Below are positions 8,206 through 16,572 of a stretch of DNA of 53,470 nt, piece after piece (the stretch's first letter is position 1; the number at the start of each line of letters is the position of its first letter). Origin of the DNA: Phenylobacterium sp. (GTDB lineage Bacteria; Pseudomonadota; Alphaproteobacteria; Caulobacterales; Caulobacteraceae); NCBI RefSeq assembly GCF_004799515.1, contig NZ_SSMX01000056.1, positions 1-53,470 of the forward strand. Reading direction: 5' to 3'. Position numbers and translations under genes: made by a program. The notes under the pieces were generated by a model. It was given only the letters and a program-made list of their open reading frames with translations. It made no database searches and was not told the origin of the DNA.

Positions 8206-8726
8206 TCGCCTTTGCGCCAAAGGAGCTGAAGATCGCCCAGGAGCTCTCCGAGCGGATCGGCGCCTACACCTACGAGGGCCGCTCACGCAGCCGACCCGCG
8301 GGCCTGAGCCACGGCCACCGCAGCAACACAGAGTCCGACCAGCGCCGCCCGCTCATGCTGCCGCAAGAGCTGATGCAGATGCCAGGCGACCGGCTGATCG
8401 TCCTGCGCCCGGGGATGCCGGCCGTCCGCGGCCGCAAGATCGTCTATTGGCGCGAGCGCCGCTTTACCGGCCGCCAGCAGCCAGCGCCCAGAGTCCCGCC
8501 GCATCCCTGCGTTGGTCAGACAGGTTACCCCTTGCCGCCGGCCGCGGCCGCGCCTCCGCCGGCCCCGGACGCCGACCTCCGCCTCGACCTCGGCCTGACC
8601 GCCGTCGCAAACGGCCTCGAACCCTTTCCGCCGCAGGGCGCCAGCGAGGCGGACATGACCGACTGGGTCGAGCGCTTCATCGACGCGTCGGTGCGATTGC
8701 CCGGAGACCCTGACCATGGCCGATGA
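8205..8726 (+). pseudogene. traG: C-terminal fragment of a TraG/VirD4-type coupling protein
   Basis: From about 8205 the frame reads FAPKELKIAQELSERIG, then SRPAGLS, ESDQRRPLMLPQELMQMPGD and GRKIVYWRERRFTGR. This is the conserved C-terminal part of TraG/VirD4 type IV coupling ATPases, which hand relaxase-bound DNA to the secretion channel. The Walker motifs and membrane segments that lie upstream in intact proteins (about 600 residues) are missing. A frame start at 8199 exists, but it lies at the junction with the LuxR remnant. The 3' end overlaps the LPD7 gene by 11 bases, as in intact transfer operons. Confidence 0.75.
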
Positions 8727-9378
8727 CGCCGTCAGCCTCAACACCGTGAAAGCCACGGGCCGCCGCTCGACCGCGAAGGGCGACGTCCCCGACGACCTGG
8801 TCCGCCGCTACTTCGTGGATGGCCGCGGCGGTCCGGGCCTCGGCTTCTACGCCGACGCCACCACGCCGATCGCGGCCTTCCGCGACCGCGGCGATCGCCT
8901 GGTGACCGCGCGCACCGACCCGCACGTCATCCGCCACCTCACGGCCATCGCCCGCCACCGCGGCTGGACGAAGGTCACCGTCACCGGCGAACCGGCGTTC
9001 AGGCGGGAGGCGTGGCTCGTCGCCCGGGTCGAAGGCCTCGAGGTGCGCGGCTATAGGGCGACTGAACGCGACATTCAGGACCTGCAACGCCGTATCGACC
9101 TTCAGCGCCGCCGAGACGCCTGGGACAAGCTTGGGCGCGAGCTCGAGGCGCGGCGCGCAGAGCCGGATCCCAATCGGCGCCGCGCCAAGGCCGCCGCGCC
9201 CTTGCGCGCCGTCGAGGCCGTGGTGGCGTCCCGCGTCGCCGATCCCGTGGTCCAGTCCCGGCTGCTGGACGCGGCGCGGGCCCGCGTGGCGGGTTGGCTG
9301 GAACGGGGCGGGCGCTTCGATGACCCGGAGCGCGACCGCCCCGCCGCGGCGGGGCGCCATCGCGGACGAACCCGCTAA
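8716..9378 (+). CDS. LPD7-domain protein of a conjugative/mobilisable element
   Basis: The 220-residue product matches the large polyvalent protein-associated domain 7 found in relaxase C-termini and neighbouring proteins. YFVDGRGGPGLGFYADATT at residues 35-55 is followed by AFRDRGDRLVTARTDPHVIR and ITVTGEP-like VTVTGEPAFRREAW, then by RGYRATERDIQDL. A basic helical tail follows. The domain's function is unproven, but it travels with transfer genes. It overlaps the TraG fragment by 11 bases, so it was once translated in the same operon. Whether it is still expressed is unclear. Confidence 0.75.
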   Translation: MADDAVSLNTVKATGRRSTAKGDVPDDLVRRYFVDGRGGPGLGFYADATTPIAAFRDRGDRLVTARTDPHVIRHLTAIARHRGWTKVTVTGEPAFRREAWLVARVEGLEVRGYRATERDIQDLQRRIDLQRRRDAWDKLGRELEARRAEPDPNRRRAKAAAPLRAVEAVVASRVADPVVQSRLLDAARARVAGWLERGGRFDDPERDRPAAAGRHRGRTR

Positions 9379-9638
9379 GGACGAATGCGGGAACGAACGG
9401 GAGCGGCCCCGAAGACGCGCCTCAACTCGCCGCATCAATCCGGTCAGGGCGCTTTGCGGATCTGCCGTCGAGTTCGGTGCCCATTTTCACCGCGCTGCGG
9501 CCACCACTCTTGCGCCGCATCGATGACAGTCCTGGGCTGAGGAATCTGGATCATCTGGCCGCAGTTCGGCTCCATGATCAGCTTGCCGATGCTTGCGGAG
9601 GCCCGAACCCTACCTGCCGACGCCAACCGCCTTCGCGC

Positions 9639-11399
9639 TCAGCCCTCGGGATATTCGAAGCCGCCGGTCGGCGGACCAGAGGGCGCGAGGGGCTGGGTGA
9701 ACGGGCTCTCGTAAGGCTCCGGCGGCGGGCTCGGAACGAAGGGCGCGCTGAAGGCGGGCGGCGGTTCGACCGGCGGGGGCGGGGGCCGATAGACCGGCGC
9801 TTCCTCGATCGGTGGCGCGGGTTCTGGTGGCTCCTCGACCGGCTGGCCACTGGACCCGCCGCGGTAGATCGGCAGGTTGATCACCGGGTCGGGCGGGGAA
9901 ATCGAAATCGGCGGTTCGACCGGTGGCGGCTCGACGGGTCCCCCGGGGTCGTCGTCGATCCCGCCGCCGGTGGGAAATCCGCCGCGCCATCCCAGGCCGT
10001 CGCCGCCGGGAGGTGAGCCGAAGGCGATGCCGGTCCCGCCGCCGCCCGTCTGGCCGTAGACCGGGCCATCCCAAGCCGCGCCGGGATCTCGAGGCGGGTC
10101 ATCGGACGGGGCGCCGACGGGCAGGAATGGCCACCCGCCGCCCACGGACGCGCGCTGCAAGTTCGGCGGCTCCCAGGCGCCGGCGGTCGGCATGACCGGC
10201 GCCGCGGTGGGGCCCGAGCGAAAGATTTGACCGAGTTGCGATAGGATCGGCCAGCCTTGGAAGATCGACGGTCGCGAGATCGGCAGGTTGTCGGGAGGCG
10301 AGCCCCAGGCCGCTATCCTCGACGCCCGGCGCGCGGGGTTTGTGTCTTGGGCCGCCATCGCGGTGTCGGTTGTCGTGTCGGTCGGGCCGGGCGTCACGTC
10401 CGAACGCTTCCGCTTGCCGCCGCCTGGGGTCGGGGGTTTCGCGGACTTGCTCTTGTTGCGGGCCGCCGGGCTGGGCGGGGCGCAGAGTTCCGGGGGAAGG
10501 GTGGTCTGGACGCCTCGCCAGGCGTCTGGGGGCACGATCTTGCCTTTGTGGACCCCGCGCACGAAGTCGCCGATGTTGACGTTGGTTGGGCGCTCGCTCA
10601 CCGGAAGCTTGTGGGCCCGGTCGAGCGCGTCGAAGAGCTTGACCATCCCCTCGGCGGAGACGCCCGGAAACTCGTCGCTCTTGGCGTATTTGTCAGCTAT
10701 TTCTTCGTTGTAGACGAATTCCTTGAACTGGCCGGCCGCCTGATTGATCACGAATTTCTCTTCCAGGACCTTCTGGATCGTGTCGCGGCCGTGGGCGTTG
10801 ACCATCTCCGCCTTGACCTTCTGGTACGCTGGGTCCGAAGGTTCGGTCCAGTCTAGGAAGGCCGGCAGGAACCGGCGCGTCGCCACCGGCCAGCGGGCGC
10901 TCGATTCGAACCGCAGGCGCAGGTGCTGCAGCTCGTGATAGAGCTGGATGGCGAGGACGACGACCTCGGCGCTGGCCTTGTCGATGTGCTTGAAGCCTTT
11001 GCGATCGAAGGTCTGGAGGCGGCTCGCGGCTCGACCGTAGATGTCATAGAAGATCGTGGGCGGATGCTCGGTGGCGTCGAGGAACGGCACAAAGGCCGGA
11101 AGTTCGATTTGCCCAATCCGGCGTGACACGCCGTTCGCGTCCCGGTCTTCCGCTAATTTGGCGGCGGTCTTCGCCTCGCCTCCGTCCTGCCGGACGATGC
11201 GTCTGAGAAAGTCAGTTGGGTCGCCGTGTTCATCCTGCTGCCGCGAGACTATCAGCAACTTGCCCTGGTCCAGCGGAACCTCGAGCAGGTTGGAATAGGG
11301 GATCATCTCGCCGTCGAGACTGGCGAGCTTGTTCCAAACGGCGGTGTAGAGTTCCTGCCTGTTGCGCTCGCTGTAGCCGATGAAGTCGGTGAGGGTCAT
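9639..11399 (-). CDS. Unrecognised HExxH (putative zinc metallopeptidase-like) protein with proline-rich tail
   Basis: The 586-residue product was not recognised as a named family. Residues 1-300 look globular; HELQH at 155-159 (in QLYHELQHLRLRFE) fits the HExxH zinc motif, and a Glu-rich stretch (EFVYNEEIAD, 227-236) could supply a third ligand. Residues from about 305 to 360 contain a basic patch (KRKRS). The rest is Gly/Pro-rich and very repetitive, with many PPP runs, ending EYPEG. There is no signal peptide or membrane segment. The ATG overlaps the upstream gene's stop (ATGA), so it is the last gene of a three-gene operon. The arrangement could suit a secreted or surface-delivered effector, but function is unknown. 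Confidence 0.75.
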   Translation of the reverse strand: MTLTDFIGYSERNRQELYTAVWNKLASLDGEMIPYSNLLEVPLDQGKLLIVSRQQDEHGDPTDFLRRIVRQDGGEAKTAAKLAEDRDANGVSRRIGQIELPAFVPFLDATEHPPTIFYDIYGRAASRLQTFDRKGFKHIDKASAEVVVLAIQLYHELQHLRLRFESSARWPVATRRFLPAFLDWTEPSDPAYQKVKAEMVNAHGRDTIQKVLEEKFVINQAAGQFKEFVYNEEIADKYAKSDEFPGVSAEGMVKLFDALDRAHKLPVSERPTNVNIGDFVRGVHKGKIVPPDAWRGVQTTLPPELCAPPSPAARNKSKSAKPPTPGGGKRKRSDVTPGPTDTTTDTAMAAQDTNPARRASRIAAWGSPPDNLPISRPSIFQGWPILSQLGQIFRSGPTAAPVMPTAGAWEPPNLQRASVGGGWPFLPVGAPSDDPPRDPGAAWDGPVYGQTGGGGTGIAFGSPPGGDGLGWRGGFPTGGGIDDDPGGPVEPPPVEPPISISPPDPVINLPIYRGGSSGQPVEEPPEPAPPIEEAPVYRPPPPPVEPPPAFSAPFVPSPPPEPYESPFTQPLAPSGPPTGGFEYPEG

Positions 11400-12097
11400 G
11401 CGCGCCGATCGTCAGTCTTTCGCACCGCCGGCTTGGCCCGCTGGCGGGCGTCCCAATTCTCGATCAGATCGTCCAGCGCTGCGACGCTGAGGTCCAGCTC
11501 GTCGGCCCCGTTCAGCACTTGGCCGGCCGAGAGGTTATTGGCGTCGCAGAAGCGCTGGAAGCTTGGTCGCTTGAGCGAGATCGGCAGATTGAGAACGTTC
11601 TGCAGCCACATGGTCAGCGCCTGGCGCAGCTCGGCATCGGTGAGCTCGCTGACGTTGAGCGCGCGGGTGAACTTCTCGAGGATCTCGTCCCCGGCCTCGC
11701 GTAGCGCGAGCTGGATCTTGCCGCCATAGCGCTTGCCGAGCTGGTGAGCTGCGTCGTGGATGATGCGGCTCGCGCGCAATGCCGTCTTCTGATCGAGACC
11801 GAAGTCTTCCAAGACCACCCGCGTCTGGGCCACCAGGGCGTCATGTTCGGCCTCGGCGAAACTTTCCGGTGTCGCGCACCAGTGGGACAGGTCCAGCAGG
11901 TTGAGGGTCTCCAGCTGGCGCAGTAGTCGGTGGAGCTTTCCGTTCGGAATCTCGTGAGACGCCGACAGCAGGGCCCCCACCAGCTCGGTCCAGCGTCCTC
12001 GCTCGTCAGCCCATCGGTGGTTGCGTAACAACACCGCGGCGTCGTTGTGCGCCAGCAAGCGGCGGAGCTGAAACCGAGCGTCGTCTGTCTTAAGCAC
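11396..12097 (-). CDS. Unrecognised helical protein, middle gene of the three-gene operon
   Basis: The product of about 233 residues is predicted to be mostly helical and soluble, without motifs that identify a family. The segment KTALRASRIIHDAAHQLG around residue 105 has a faint helix-hairpin-helix flavour, but that is too weak for a call. The GTG at 12097 is preferred: GGGAG lies five bases upstream, whereas the TTG at 12103 is too close to it. It begins 29 bases after the membrane-protein gene and its stop overlaps the ATG of the HExxH gene by four bases, so the three are almost certainly co-translated. Confidence 0.7.
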   Translation of the reverse strand: MLKTDDARFQLRRLLAHNDAAVLLRNHRWADERGRWTELVGALLSASHEIPNGKLHRLLRQLETLNLLDLSHWCATPESFAEAEHDALVAQTRVVLEDFGLDQKTALRASRIIHDAAHQLGKRYGGKIQLALREAGDEILEKFTRALNVSELTDAELRQALTMWLQNVLNLPISLKRPSFQRFCDANNLSAGQVLNGADELDLSVAALDDLIENWDARQRAKPAVRKTDDRRA

Positions 12098-12126
12098 ACG
12101 CAATCTCCCGATATAAGAACCTTGGC

Positions 12127-12564
12127 TTAGCCGGCGGGCGGCACCTTAAACTGGGCGTAGTATTCGGCGCGTAGGGCCGGCATCTGGTCCGGCTGGATGT
12201 CGACGTAGTCGTTCTCGTTCAGCCACTGCATGAAGCCTTGCTCGCTGGGCTCTGTCGCCCCGCGGATGAGCGGATTGGGGGCCACGCTCCTGGTGCGGAT
12301 CGCGCTCGGGTCCGGGGCCGGAGCAAGGCGCGCACCGCCGGCGATCACTCCTACGACGGGCCCCAGCAAGGCCAAGCCCACGACCTGAGGCAGATGCATG
12401 TTGCCGGAGATGTGGGTGATGACCAGCCCGATGATCGCCACGGCCTCGACGCCGACGCTGATGAGGATGGTTCGCAGGATTTTGCGGTGCAGCAGCAACG
12501 CCAGGACCACGGCGATCAGGCCTGCGAGCATACTGTAGAACACCGCGCCCGACACCAATGACAT
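12127..12564 (-). CDS. Unrecognised three-TM membrane protein, first gene of the three-gene operon
   Basis: The ATG at 12564 has GGGAG seven bases upstream. The 145-residue product has three hydrophobic segments (about residues 8-25, 31-52 and 58-78) followed by a soluble tail of about 65 residues (FMQWLNENDYVDIQPDQMP). The tail should extend on one side of the membrane and could bind partners. No family was recognised. Its position at the head of the operon encoding the HExxH protein, and between the LPD7 and relaxase genes, suggests cargo of a mobilisable element. Confidence 0.7.
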   Translation of the reverse strand: MSLVSGAVFYSMLAGLIAVVLALLLHRKILRTILISVGVEAVAIIGLVITHISGNMHLPQVVGLALLGPVVGVIAGGARLAPAPDPSAIRTRSVAPNPLIRGATEPSEQGFMQWLNENDYVDIQPDQMPALRAEYYAQFKVPPAG

Positions 12565-12737
12565 CGCTGTTCTCCCAAGTCGATCAACTCTGACATGCGT
12601 TTTTCGACCTGGCTACTCGCGCCGGCGCGCGCCATCGTTGTTCGGTTTCTCGTGCAGCGTCGTCTAGAGAAGTGGTCGCACCGAAGGCGGAGGAGTGTCG
12701 GCGGCCTGGGCGCCGGGCCCGGCGAGGCGGCGCCCAC

Positions 12738-13775
12738 TCACCGTTGTCGCGACCGGTCCTTCCGCGCGTCCCCCCGGTCTTGATGCAGGGCGCGACTGGC
12801 GGCGCGCAGCTCCCGCGCCAGCGCCAGGCGCTGGGTGTCGGGGGGCGGCAGGCCGCGCACAAAGGTCTCGACCTGGGCGCCCAGCTCACGATCCCGCGGG
12901 CCAGCCGACCGCTGCAACAGATTGGCCTGGGCCAGGTAGAGACCGCGGACCTGGCGCTGCCGCGCCGCCAGCCGGTCTTCCCAGGGTACGGGCTGGTTCT
13001 CCCCGCCGAACGCCGCCCGCGCAGCCGCCTGATAGGCCCCGCGCCAAACCTGGGGCGGCCGCCCCAACCCGGCCTCATGCCGCTCCCGGATCCTTCGAAG
13101 GGGCGTTCGCTCAGCCTTGCGCGTAACGCCTCGCGCCCGGCGCGGCGTGGCCTCGGCCTCAATGCCGCGGTCGCGCAGCGCCTGGGCGAACACCTGCCGC
13201 CAAGCCTCCAGATCGGCCTTCTTCGGCGCGAGCCGTTCGCCCCTGTGCCCAAGTGAACGGACGACCAGGTGGACGTGTGGATGTGTGGTGTCGGAATGCA
13301 GGACCAGCACGTAGTCGAACCGGTCGGCGAACACCTCCGCCGCAAAGGCCCGGGCCGCGTCCCGGACCGCCAGCGGCGCGGCGCCGCCGGGCATCGACAA
13401 CACCAGGGAATGGCTGAGGGGCGTCGTGGCCCGCCGGCGGCGATCCGCCAACGCCAGCGCGCTCCAGTCCTCGGCCAGTTCGCGCAGGGGGGCTCGGCCA
13501 TCCAGCACCGCGCCGTCGTGATCCTCAAGACCCAGCTCGCCATGCCGCGCGACGTAGTCGAGATGCGCCCGCAGGTGTCCCGGGTCGCGGGTGCGCCCGG
13601 AGACCTTGACCATCACTTCAGGCGCGCGCCGCGCCACCCGCGCCAAGCGCGCCCGAACCTCCTCGCCGGCCTGCGCTGCGCCGTTTGGGAGGACCGCCTC
13701 CGGCCTGCGCCGACGGGGCCGCACTGGCGGCCGCCAGGCCTCCTCGAACCCCTCGACCAACGGGAAGTCGCTCAC
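12738..13775 (-). CDS. Relaxase/mobilisation nuclease (VirD2/MobA-like)
   Basis: The product of about 345 residues contains the relaxase metal-binding motif HPHVHLVV near residue 163, the preceding FDYVLVLHSDTT strand, and an upstream LRAHLDYVARHGE segment whose Tyr is a candidate nicking residue. Relaxases cut one strand at oriT and pilot it into the recipient through the coupling protein. The GTG at 13775 overlaps the MobC stop (GTGA), which decides the start over a TTG 15 bases upstream. The C-terminal half is Arg-rich and helical. The frame is intact, although the coupling protein in this window survives only as a fragment. Confidence 0.85.
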   Translation of the reverse strand: MSDFPLVEGFEEAWRPPVRPRRRRPEAVLPNGAAQAGEEVRARLARVARRAPEVMVKVSGRTRDPGHLRAHLDYVARHGELGLEDHDGAVLDGRAPLRELAEDWSALALADRRRRATTPLSHSLVLSMPGGAAPLAVRDAARAFAAEVFADRFDYVLVLHSDTTHPHVHLVVRSLGHRGERLAPKKADLEAWRQVFAQALRDRGIEAEATPRRARGVTRKAERTPLRRIRERHEAGLGRPPQVWRGAYQAAARAAFGGENQPVPWEDRLAARQRQVRGLYLAQANLLQRSAGPRDRELGAQVETFVRGLPPPDTQRLALARELRAASRALHQDRGDARKDRSRQR

Positions 13776-14296
13776 AGGTCGGCCTGCCAATAGGCGAGGT
13801 TGCCGTCGAAGGCCTCGCGCAGCGCCCGCAAGTGTTCGCGGATCTCGGCCCGGAACGCCGCCAGGCTGGCCACCTCCAGATCCAGCGCCTTGCCCTCCAT
13901 CACCGCGGTGTTCAGGGCGCGGGCGATCTGGTTGATGTTGACCCCGATCCGCCGCAGCTCGGCCTGGATCGCCAGCACCGCCAGCGCCTGGTCGGCGGGA
14001 AAGGTGGGCCCCTCATGCAGCCGCCGACGCGCGAGCGCCGCCACCCAGGCGTTGGGCGTCAACCCCATCTCCGCCGCCGCGGCGCCCAGTCCACGGGCGT
14101 CCGCCGCGGTCAGCCGTACGGTGAGTTTCGCCGGCCGCGCCGCCAGTCGCCCTGGCGCCGATCCCCGACTCGCCGGTCGATGACAGGCCTCGCCGATGAG
14201 CTGGCGTAGGGCGGGGGACCGGCCGCCCCGCGCGCCCGCCCAGGCGTCGAAGCGGGCGCCCAGGTCGTCCGGCACCCGCACATTGAAACTGACCAC
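13772..14296 (-). CDS. mobC: MobC-like mobilisation (relaxosome) protein
   Basis: The 174-residue product begins with a ribbon-helix-helix-like segment (SFNVRVPDDLGARFDAW). It continues with the MobC hallmark ELRRIGVNINQIARALN around residue 125 and a helical C-terminus. MobC proteins bind at oriT and help the relaxase melt and nick it. The start is a GTG at 14296 with GGAG six bases upstream. Its stop overlaps the relaxase start by four bases. The upstream region up to about 14520 is where oriT would be expected. Confidence 0.85.
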   Translation of the reverse strand: MVSFNVRVPDDLGARFDAWAGARGGRSPALRQLIGEACHRPASRGSAPGRLAARPAKLTVRLTAADARGLGAAAAEMGLTPNAWVAALARRRLHEGPTFPADQALAVLAIQAELRRIGVNINQIARALNTAVMEGKALDLEVASLAAFRAEIREHLRALREAFDGNLAYWQADL

Positions 14297-14385
14297 TCGA
14301 CGCTCCGCGTAAACATCCGCCGCCGCGAAGGCTATCCTGCCCTCAACCGCGTCCCTTCAAACTGACGCCTCCCCTCGACGCCCGC

Positions 14386-14406
14386 GAGCCCGTAGGTCTA
14401 CGGCTC
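14386..14406. repeat. Imperfect inverted repeat upstream of mobC, candidate oriT element
   Basis: GAGCCCGTAG-GT-CTACGGCTC forms a hairpin with nine paired bases and one bulged C, about 90 bases upstream of the mobC start. Relaxase target sites usually lie upstream of mobC and contain such hairpins next to the nick. No nick consensus was recognised, so the assignment is speculative. Confidence 0.3.
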
Positions 14407-14519
14407 CCGGGCGACACCCGCCGCGCCGCGGGCGCGCCCCAACCGGGCCAGGTGTGAGGACGGACCCGGGAAGCCCGCCGAGCACTGCAACGTCGCCGCG
14501 ATAGGCTAGGGCGCCGGCG

Positions 14520-14970
14520 GATGCGGCCGGGTGTCGAGCGCGCCACGAAGCTCAGGTTCCAGTTGTGCGTGGAGATGGCGCTCGGAAGAACCACGAAGGG
14601 GTGGGCTCCAGCAGCGCGTCCCCGAAGTCCTGTTGCCCGGTGCTGGGAAGGCCGGACCGAAGCCAGTTGGATTTGGGCGCTTCGCCCGGTTCCACCGCCC
14701 GGACGTCGGCGGGATCGGCGACGCGGGACGCGGTCAGGACCTGGGGTACGACGTTGAGCGCGGGGTGTGTTATGGACGGCGACTTCGAGGATCGTCGTGG
14801 CGGGATCCAACGCGCCATAGACCGCGCGGACCCCCGTGTTGTTCCAGCGCCCCGCCGCGGTAGGAGCCTGCCGCACTATCCCAGGTCGACGCGAACCGCG
14901 CCTGGTCCAGACGCCAGACGATGTGGTCCGCGGCGCCGGGAGCGGGGTCGTGTGTCGAGGCCGCACTCAA
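14520..14970 (-). pseudogene. Decayed RES-domain toxin (several frameshifts)
   Basis: Pieces of one RES protein are found in three minus-strand frames in the correct order. From the TTG at 14970 come MSAASTHD and VWRLDQARFASTWDS. A different frame gives GRWNNTGVRAVYGALDPATT plus ILEVAVHN. Another gives LNVVPQVLTASRV through GQQDFGDALLE. The earlier frame then returns with HPFVVLPSAISTHNWNLSF. At least three frame changes are needed, so the gene is dead. It belongs with the broken antitoxin immediately upstream and is a different subtype from the intact RES gene at 5868-6539. Confidence 0.75.
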
Positions 14971-15431
14971 GCCGGGTCAGGTGGTCCTCGACCAGTTTCC
15001 ACGCCGGCGGGCGTGGCCATCAGGTCGATGGGCTTGCGCTGATCGAGGCCGAGGGCAGGCCGCTCGAGCCAATATTCGGCCCCGAAAATCGGCGTGGCGC
15101 GGCTCAGGGTCTCGGCGAATGTCCTGGCCCCGCCGCCCTGTTCGCGGCTCAACGCCTTGGCCGGCCCGCCTGCTCTCCGCGGCTAGGTCCGCAGGCTCAT
15201 GCCCACCGCCTTGCCGGGGCGCTCGGTGGCCTGCAGCACGACGAGGTTGGTCACCAGAAAGCGCAGGGCGGCGGACGGCGGCCCGGTCACCAGGAGGTCG
15301 TGCGCGTCCAGGGGGACCGGCGATGTGGTGCCGCAGCCCCTTGCGCGCCCCAGGCGCTGTTCGACCTTCTCGAACGTGGGGCCGACGACATCGCTCACGA
15401 AATCGATCCGGCGGCAGCTGTCGCCTAGCAA
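14950..15431 (-). pseudogene. Decayed MbcA/ParS/Xre antitoxin (amber plus frameshift)
   Basis: From a TTG at 15431 the frame encodes the N-terminal domain, including TGPPSAALRFLVTNLVVLQ and KAVGMSLRT. It then meets TAG at 15183-15185 and continues in the same frame with AKALSREQGGGARTFAETL, then YWLERPALGLDQRKPIDLM and ATPAGVET. There a frame change is needed to reach the usual VEDHLTRLE ending. These are the hallmarks of the DUF2384 toxin-binding antitoxin. With a nonsense codon and a frameshift it cannot make a normal protein. It sits directly upstream of the broken RES gene, as in an intact pair. Confidence 0.7.
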
Positions 15432-15517
15432 AAATCAAGCTGTCGCTCCGGCGCTTCGACGCGCGACCGTCAATCGATGGCGCTAAGCCGAACACCAGCG
15501 CCCGAGGCGCACAGAAA

Positions 15518-15541
15518 GCGCCCCACCGGTGGGTGGGGCGC
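15518..15541 (-). terminator. Rho-independent-like terminator after DUF736
   Basis: GCGCCCCACC and GGTGGGGCGC form a perfect ten-base stem with a four-base loop, 11 bases beyond the DUF736 stop. On the minus strand the stem is followed by CTTTCTGT, a short T-rich tract. It is the clearest hairpin terminator in the window. Confidence 0.65.
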
Positions 15542-15552
15542 ATCTGCCGGGG

Positions 15553-15861
15553 TCAGTGCGCGCTGCGGCTGCGGGACCAGATCAGGCTGTGGACCTCATC
15601 CATCTCCACCAGGGAGGCGTAGATCGCAGCCGGGAAGCTGGGGTCATCCAACTTCACGGAGAGGAAGTCGCCATTGTCGCCGGTCTTCAGCCAGGCGGCG
15701 CCGAGTTCGGCCTTGCCGGCGAAGATGCGGTAGTCCGGGGACTTCGGATCGGTCTTCTCGTTCGGCCGGAAGCTCGCGGCCCTGACGTTGAGGCTGAGGG
15801 TGTTGATGGCGCCTGAGAAGCTGCCGTCGCTGTTCTTGGTGAAGGTGCCGATGGTGGCCAT
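15553..15861 (-). CDS. DUF736 family protein
   Basis: The 102-residue product begins MATIGTFTKNSDGSFSGAI and continues LSLNVRAASFRP, DYRIFAGKAELGAAW and FLSVKLDDPSFPAAIYASL, a complete DUF736 protein. This small family is a frequent companion of conjugative-transfer and integrative-element genes in Alphaproteobacteria; its function is unknown. The ATG at 15861 has GGAG about ten bases upstream. The frame extends further upstream, but that part is Arg/Pro-rich and not family-like. The gene supports the view that the 7.5-15.9 kb region derives from a transfer element. Confidence 0.9.
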   Translation of the reverse strand: MATIGTFTKNSDGSFSGAINTLSLNVRAASFRPNEKTDPKSPDYRIFAGKAELGAAWLKTGDNGDFLSVKLDDPSFPAAIYASLVEMDEVHSLIWSRSRSAH

Positions 15862-16235
15862 GATGACGTCTCCTGTCTTGCTCGGGCCGCGCCTGCCGCG
15901 GCCGCGATGACGATCGGGAAGACCGGTCCGCCAGGACGGCGTCGCAGGCCACGTCCCGGAGCGCAGCGGAGGACGGCGGCGGCCGGCTGCCTTGCCTCGC
16001 GAGGAATGGCCCGAAGGGGCAGGGGAGGGCAGCCGGCCGCCGCCGTTGCGGCGACGACCGGACCGGTCCAGATCACGTCGAAAGCGGCTGCGGGAGCGAG
16101 CCCGAGGCCCAGGGGTCGTCAACGGCCCATCCCGGTCCCGCCAGGACGGTGTCACGTCACAGTGTCGCCAACGCCCCATCGACCGGCGTGAGCGCAGCCC
16201 GGCCACGACGGTCCCAGGTCCCGCCGGACGCGGCC
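15862..16235. other. Intergenic, no gene recognised
   Basis: This GC-rich stretch upstream of DUF736 holds that gene's promoter and possibly regulatory repeats. Every frame gives Arg/Pro-rich products without family resemblance. The motif CCCGCCAGGACGGTGTC near 16136-16152 echoes GGTCCGCCAGGACGGCGTC near 15926-15944, a possible degenerate repeat. Confidence 0.35.
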
Positions 16236-16481
16236 TCAGAACGTCTGGGTCGTCGAGGGCTCGGCGCTCTCCTCGCGTGACCCGGCGTAGCGCATGCCCA
16301 GGCCGATCATCCGGATCTGTGCGGAGCGGCGGTCGATCCGGAGGTCGGGCTGCCCGATGGTGGTCCGCTGGCCCTGGCAGACCAGATGGAGATAGCGGGC
16401 CGGCGGCGGATCGGCCTGCCCTCCGCGCGACCGGCCTCGCCAAGGCGCGGCCCAGGCGCGATCACCAGATGGCGCATTCAG
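16236..16481 (-). CDS. Possible small protein, start uncertain
   Basis: One minus-strand frame ending at a TGA at 16236 has protein-like composition (ARYLHLVCQGQRTTIGQPDL, then RSAQIRMIGLGMRYAGSREE). It lacks ATG, GTG or TTG near its 5' end; the frame opens just after a TGA, and only a CTG at 16481 preceded by GGAG could serve. No family was recognised. It could be a real gene with a rare start or a remnant. Confidence 0.3.
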   Translation of the reverse strand: MNAPSGDRAWAAPWRGRSRGGQADPPPARYLHLVCQGQRTTIGQPDLRIDRRSAQIRMIGLGMRYAGSREESAEPSTTQTF

Positions 16482-16572
16482 CGCTCCTCACCGCGACCCG
16501 CAGAAATCATAGCCCCGCTTGCACCTGTCACAAGCCGGTGTGACCGTGGCCGTCTCAACGGGAGGAACCATC

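Noticed and set aside
15862..16443. Upstream extension of the DUF736 frame
   Set aside because: The extra 190 residues are Arg/Pro/Gly-rich and unlike the family. A ribosome site supports the start at 15861.
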